From the NCBI RefSeq assembly GCF_000717595.1, contig NZ_JNZO01000070.1, positions 1 through 6,862 of the forward strand: a stretch of DNA of 6,862 nt, given 5' to 3'. How positions within the stretch are numbered: position 1 is the first letter of the stretch; the number at the start of each line of letters is the position of its first letter. Source of the DNA: Streptomyces flavochromogenes (GTDB taxonomy: Bacteria > Actinomycetota > Actinomycetes > Streptomycetales > Streptomycetaceae). Made by a program: the position numbers and the translations under genes. A model generated the notes under the pieces. It saw nothing but the letters and a program-made list of their open reading frames with translations. It did no database searches and had not been told where the DNA came from. Shown piece after piece: positions 4,832-6,862 of this stretch.

Positions 4832-5425
4832 TCAGGCCGCGTAAGCGAAGGCCGCGGGGAGCTCTTCGACGGCGCCGTCGGCGATGTCGAAGACCCAGCC
4901 GTGGAGCCGTACGTCTCCCTGCGTCAGGGCGCGGGCCACGGAGGGGTGGGTGGAGAGGTTCGCCAGCTGTGCGGCGACGTTCTCCCGTACGAGCGCGGCC
5001 ACGTCCCCCGCCCGTCCGGCGGCCGCGGTGCGGGCCAGGGAGGAGTCGGCGTGCCGCAGCCAGGCGGCGACCGCGGGCGCGCCGCTCAGGTCGCGGCCCT
5101 CGGCGAGCGCGGTCATGGCGCCGCAGGCGGAGTGCCCGCAGACGACGATGTCCCGCACGCCCAGGACGGTGACGGCGTACTCGACAGCGGCGGCGACGCC
5201 GTCGGTGCCCGGGGTGTGGGCGGGGACCAGGTTTCCCGCGGTGCGGACGACGAAGAGTTCGCCGGGGTCGGTCTGGGTGATGAGTTCGGGTACGACGCGG
5301 GCGTCCGAGCAGCCGATGAACAGGGTGCCGGGGCGGTGGACGGTGGCCAGGCGGGCGAAGAGCCCTGCCTTGGCGGGGAAGACGTCCCGCTGGAAGCGGG
5401 CGATTCCCTCGGCGAGATGAGGCAT
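4832..5425 (-). CDS. cynT: Beta-class carbonic anhydrase of the cyanate operon
   Basis: This zinc enzyme interconverts CO2 and bicarbonate; beside cyanase it regenerates the bicarbonate that cyanate breakdown consumes. The product is 197 residues. Zinc ligands and active-site residues of the beta class are C39, the D41-R43 dyad (CSDAR), H98 and C101 (GHSACGA). Other conserved blocks are PGELFVVRTAGNLVP (54-68), EYAVTVLGVRDIVVCGHS (82-99) and LHGWVFDI near the end. The protein aligns from memory with E. coli CynT along its length, which supports ATG 5425 as the start. An in-frame GTG at 5449 would add eight residues but lies at or before the predicted transcription start. AGGGTG ends five bases before the ATG. 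It is the first gene of a cynT-cynS operon divergent from cynR. Confidence 0.93.
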   Translation of the reverse strand: MPHLAEGIARFQRDVFPAKAGLFARLATVHRPGTLFIGCSDARVVPELITQTDPGELFVVRTAGNLVPAHTPGTDGVAAAVEYAVTVLGVRDIVVCGHSACGAMTALAEGRDLSGAPAVAAWLRHADSSLARTAAAGRAGDVAALVRENVAAQLANLSTHPSVARALTQGDVRLHGWVFDIADGAVEELPAAFAYAA

Positions 5426-5448
5426 GCCTTCACCCTGCACGACCAGCA

Positions 5449-5475
5449 CCTATAGCGTCCAAGACCCCTTGTCGA
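5449..5475 (-). promoter_or_regulatory. Probable cynT promoter
   Basis: On the minus strand TCGACA (5475-5470) resembles a -35 and TATAGG (5454-5449) a -10, with a short 15-base spacer. Transcription would begin near 5442, leaving a leader of about 17 bases before ATG 5425. The suboptimal spacing suits a promoter that needs an activator, and the LysR-type dyad lies directly upstream. Confidence 0.45.
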
Positions 5476-5480
5476 TATCT

Positions 5481-5501
5481 GCCATAGCCGTCATCTATGG
5501 C
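5481..5501. promoter_or_regulatory. LysR-type binding dyad in the cynT-cynR divergent region
   Basis: GCCATAG and CTATGGC are perfect inverted repeats separated by seven bases. Within them T5485 and A5497 are 11 bases apart, matching the T-N11-A rule for LysR-family boxes, here in the form ATAG-N7-CTAT. The site lies just upstream of the cynT -35 and 19 bp before the chosen cynR start. It could therefore serve for cynTS activation and cynR autoregulation by CynR, as in the E. coli cyn system. Confidence 0.7.
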
Positions 5502-5520
5502 TGCGGTTATCGTCGATGGC

Positions 5521-6438
5521 ATGCAGCCGGAACTCCGTCATCTCCGCTATCTGCTCGCCGTCGCCGAGCACGCCAACTTCACCCGGGCCGCCGAAGAGCT
5601 CAGGATCGCCCAGCCCACGCTCTCCCAGCAGATCAAGCAGCTGGAGAGGACCCTCGGGGTGCTGCTCCTGGACCGCACCGGCCGCACGGTGCGCCTCACG
5701 GACGCCGGGGAGGCGTACGCGGGCTACGCGCGGCGCGCGCTCCAGGACCTGGCGGCGGGCGAGCGGGCGGTGCTCGACGTGCACGACCTCTCCCGGGGCC
5801 GGCTCCGGCTCGCCGCGACCCCCACCTTCACGTACCTCACGGGCCCGCTGGTCGCCGATTTCCACACACGGCACCCCGGGATCGCCGTGGAGGTGAGGGA
5901 GTCGCCCCAGGACCGCATCGAGGCCGAGCTCCTGGCCGACCGCCTCGACCTCGGCATCGCCTTCCGGGGCGACCATCTGCCGGGCATCGAGGGCACGGCG
6001 CTGTTCACCGAGACCCTGGGGCTCGTCGTCGGCCCCGGCCACCCCTTCGCCGGCCGCACCGAGCCCGTACCTGCCGAGGAACTGAACCGTCATCACCTCG
6101 CCCTGCTCAGCGAGGACTTCGCCACCCGGAGACATGTCGACGCGTACGTCTCCGAGCACGGCCTCCGGCCACGGATCGCGGTGGAGGCCAGCGCCGTCGG
6201 CGCGCTGACCGAGATCGTCCGGCGGACCGCGCTCGCCACCGTCCTGCCCGACGCCGTCACCCGGGACCATCCGCATCTGACCCCCGTCCCGCTCTCCCCC
6301 GCCCTGCCGACCCGCGGCGTCACCCTCCTCCGCCGGGCGGCCGGCTACCGCAGCGCGGCCGCGCGCGCCTTCACGGACCTCGCCCTCCACCGGCACCAGG
6401 AGGACCCGGACGGCGAGGGGGGTCAACCGATCGGTTGA
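5521..6438 (+). CDS. cynR: LysR-family cyanate-responsive regulator
   Basis: The product is a 305-residue LysR-type regulator. In E. coli, CynR activates cynTSX when cyanate binds and represses its own gene. The winged helix-turn-helix covers about 5-65 (LAVAEHANFTRAAEELRIAQ, PTLSQQIKQLERTLGVLLLDR, VRLTDAGE). The effector domain follows from about 94 to 290. Several stretches recall E. coli CynR closely, including TRAAEEL, LRLAATPTFTYLTGPLVADF, LDLGIAF, LLSEDFATR and EIVRRTALATVLPDA. The ATG at 5521 matches the family start. An in-frame ATG at 5497 would use the right arm of the binding dyad as coding sequence and was not chosen. Neither has a good ribosome site. It diverges from cynT, as in E. 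coli. The last 15 residues are Asp/Glu/Gly-rich and variable. The stop codon lies in a perfect palindrome. Confidence 0.92.
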   Translation: MQPELRHLRYLLAVAEHANFTRAAEELRIAQPTLSQQIKQLERTLGVLLLDRTGRTVRLTDAGEAYAGYARRALQDLAAGERAVLDVHDLSRGRLRLAATPTFTYLTGPLVADFHTRHPGIAVEVRESPQDRIEAELLADRLDLGIAFRGDHLPGIEGTALFTETLGLVVGPGHPFAGRTEPVPAEELNRHHLALLSEDFATRRHVDAYVSEHGLRPRIAVEASAVGALTEIVRRTALATVLPDAVTRDHPHLTPVPLSPALPTRGVTLLRRAAGYRSAAARAFTDLALHRHQEDPDGEGGQPIG

Positions 6439-6439
6439 C
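6422..6439. promoter_or_regulatory. Perfect 18-bp palindrome over the cynR stop codon
   Basis: GTCAACCGATCGGTTGAC is completely self-complementary and contains the cynR TGA (6436-6438). As RNA it folds as a 7-bp stem with a GATC loop, a possible terminator. As DNA it looks like a dimeric-repressor operator, and its right end supplies TTGACT (6435-6440), a -35-like hexamer pointing to the gene at 6581. No convincing -10 follows. Which role applies cannot be decided here. Confidence 0.5.
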
Positions 6440-6580
6440 TCCGGGGTCCACCGTTGCGGGCGAAGGAGGCAGCCGGGACGACGACCGGCGGCGACGGGGG
6501 ACGGCCCCAGGATGGAGGAGAAGCGGGCCACGGAACACCGACGGCCCCCGCAGTCCACCGAGTTCACTGGAGCAGACCCC

Positions 6581-6862
6581 ATGAAGCACGTGAAGAAGAC
6601 CTCGCGCACCCGTGTCGTCACCGGTGGCGCGATCGTCGCCGCGCTCGCCCTCGGTGGCTTCGGTGCCTACTCGGCGAGCGCGACCGGCGAGAACACGGCG
6701 GCCGCCCCCGCCGCCGCGGTCGCCAAGGCGGACGCAAAGAACAAGAACACCACGCGGTCCACGCACCTGACGGTCGAGGCCGCGACGAAGGCCGCGCAGG
6801 CGACCCTGGACGCCGCCGAGAAGGAGAACCAGCGCGTCTCCGTGGCCGTCGTCGACCGCAAC
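6581..6862 (+). CDS. Secreted haem-binding protein, GlcG/HbpS family (3' truncated by window)
   Basis: The first 94 codons run in frame to the window end. A signal peptide is clear: basic n-region KHVKKTSRTR (2-11), hydrophobic core about 12-30, and a likely cut after ASA (residues 32-34). There is no twin-arginine pair. An Ala/Lys-rich linker follows (about 35-57). Then comes the start of the GlcG/HbpS domain, HLTVEAATKAAQATLDAAEKE and VSVAVVDRN. Streptomyces HbpS is an extracellular haem- and iron-binding octamer that modulates the SenS-SenR two-component system under redox stress. D77-x-x-E80 resembles the acidic iron-binding motif described for HbpS, recalled from memory. The ATG at 6581 has TGGAG (6568-6572) eight bases upstream. 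An in-frame ATG at 6512 would place 23 charged residues before the signal peptide. Whether senS/senR follow is unknown. Confidence 0.85.
   Translation, partial: MKHVKKTSRTRVVTGGAIVAALALGGFGAYSASATGENTAAAPAAAVAKADAKNKNTTRSTHLTVEAATKAAQATLDAAEKENQRVSVAVVDRN

Noticed and set aside
3262..5425. cynT, cynS and the SDR gene as one operon
   Set aside because: A strong hairpin and a 181-bp spacer follow cynS, and the functions are unrelated.
5497..5520. ATG 5497 as the cynR start
   Set aside because: It falls inside the right arm of the LysR dyad, has no ribosome site, and extends beyond the usual CynR N-terminus.
6512..6580. Upstream in-frame ATG for the HbpS-like protein
   Set aside because: It would put 23 charged residues ahead of a normal signal peptide, and the ribosome site at 6568-6572 fits ATG 6581.
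5424..6621. Two open frames of about 380 codons overlapping cynR
   Set aside because: They are shadows of the LysR gene with no domain signal; the cynR frame has a full HTH and effector domain.

Overview
The window is high-GC DNA with strong G/C bias at third codon positions, purine-rich ribosome sites and GTG as well as ATG starts. This fits a Streptomyces or close actinomycete, and the HbpS-like secreted protein at the right edge supports it. No RNA gene, insertion sequence or CRISPR array was seen. No stretch without a gene exceeds about 180 bases.

Left part (1-1908, plus strand): the last 32 codons of an acyl-CoA dehydrogenase, then etfB and etfA. The dehydrogenase passes electrons from acyl-CoA oxidation to the EtfAB flavoprotein, so this is a compact beta-oxidation electron-transfer operon.

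Middle part (1842-4023, minus strand, reading leftwards): an HSD10-type 3-hydroxyacyl-CoA dehydrogenase, then a TetR-family repressor, then a DUF35-type zinc-ribbon/OB-fold protein that runs tail-to-tail into etfA. A palindrome of the form GGCACT-N-AGTGCC occurs four times here: twice just upstream of tetR, once inside the probable promoter of the OB-fold gene, and once inside the hairpin between etfA and the OB-fold gene. This looks like a small, previously unlabelled TetR regulon for acyl-CoA metabolism.

Right-middle part (4148-6438): a cyanate-detoxification module. A beta-carbonic anhydrase (cynT) and cyanase (cynS) are on the minus strand. A CynR-like LysR regulator diverges from them, and a LysR-type T-N11-A dyad lies between. 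Cyanase consumes bicarbonate and releases CO2; the carbonic anhydrase regenerates bicarbonate. A 37-bp tandem repeat fills much of the cynT-cynS spacer. A strong GC hairpin behind cynS separates the module from the hydroxyacyl-CoA dehydrogenase.

Right edge (6581-6862, plus strand): the start of a secreted GlcG/HbpS-type haem-binding protein, cut by the window end. It is preceded by a perfect 18-bp palindrome over the cynR stop codon.

Most of the window is recognisable metabolism. The least explained parts are the shared palindromes, the odd tail of the OB-fold protein, the 37-bp repeat, and the palindrome between cynR and the HbpS-like gene.
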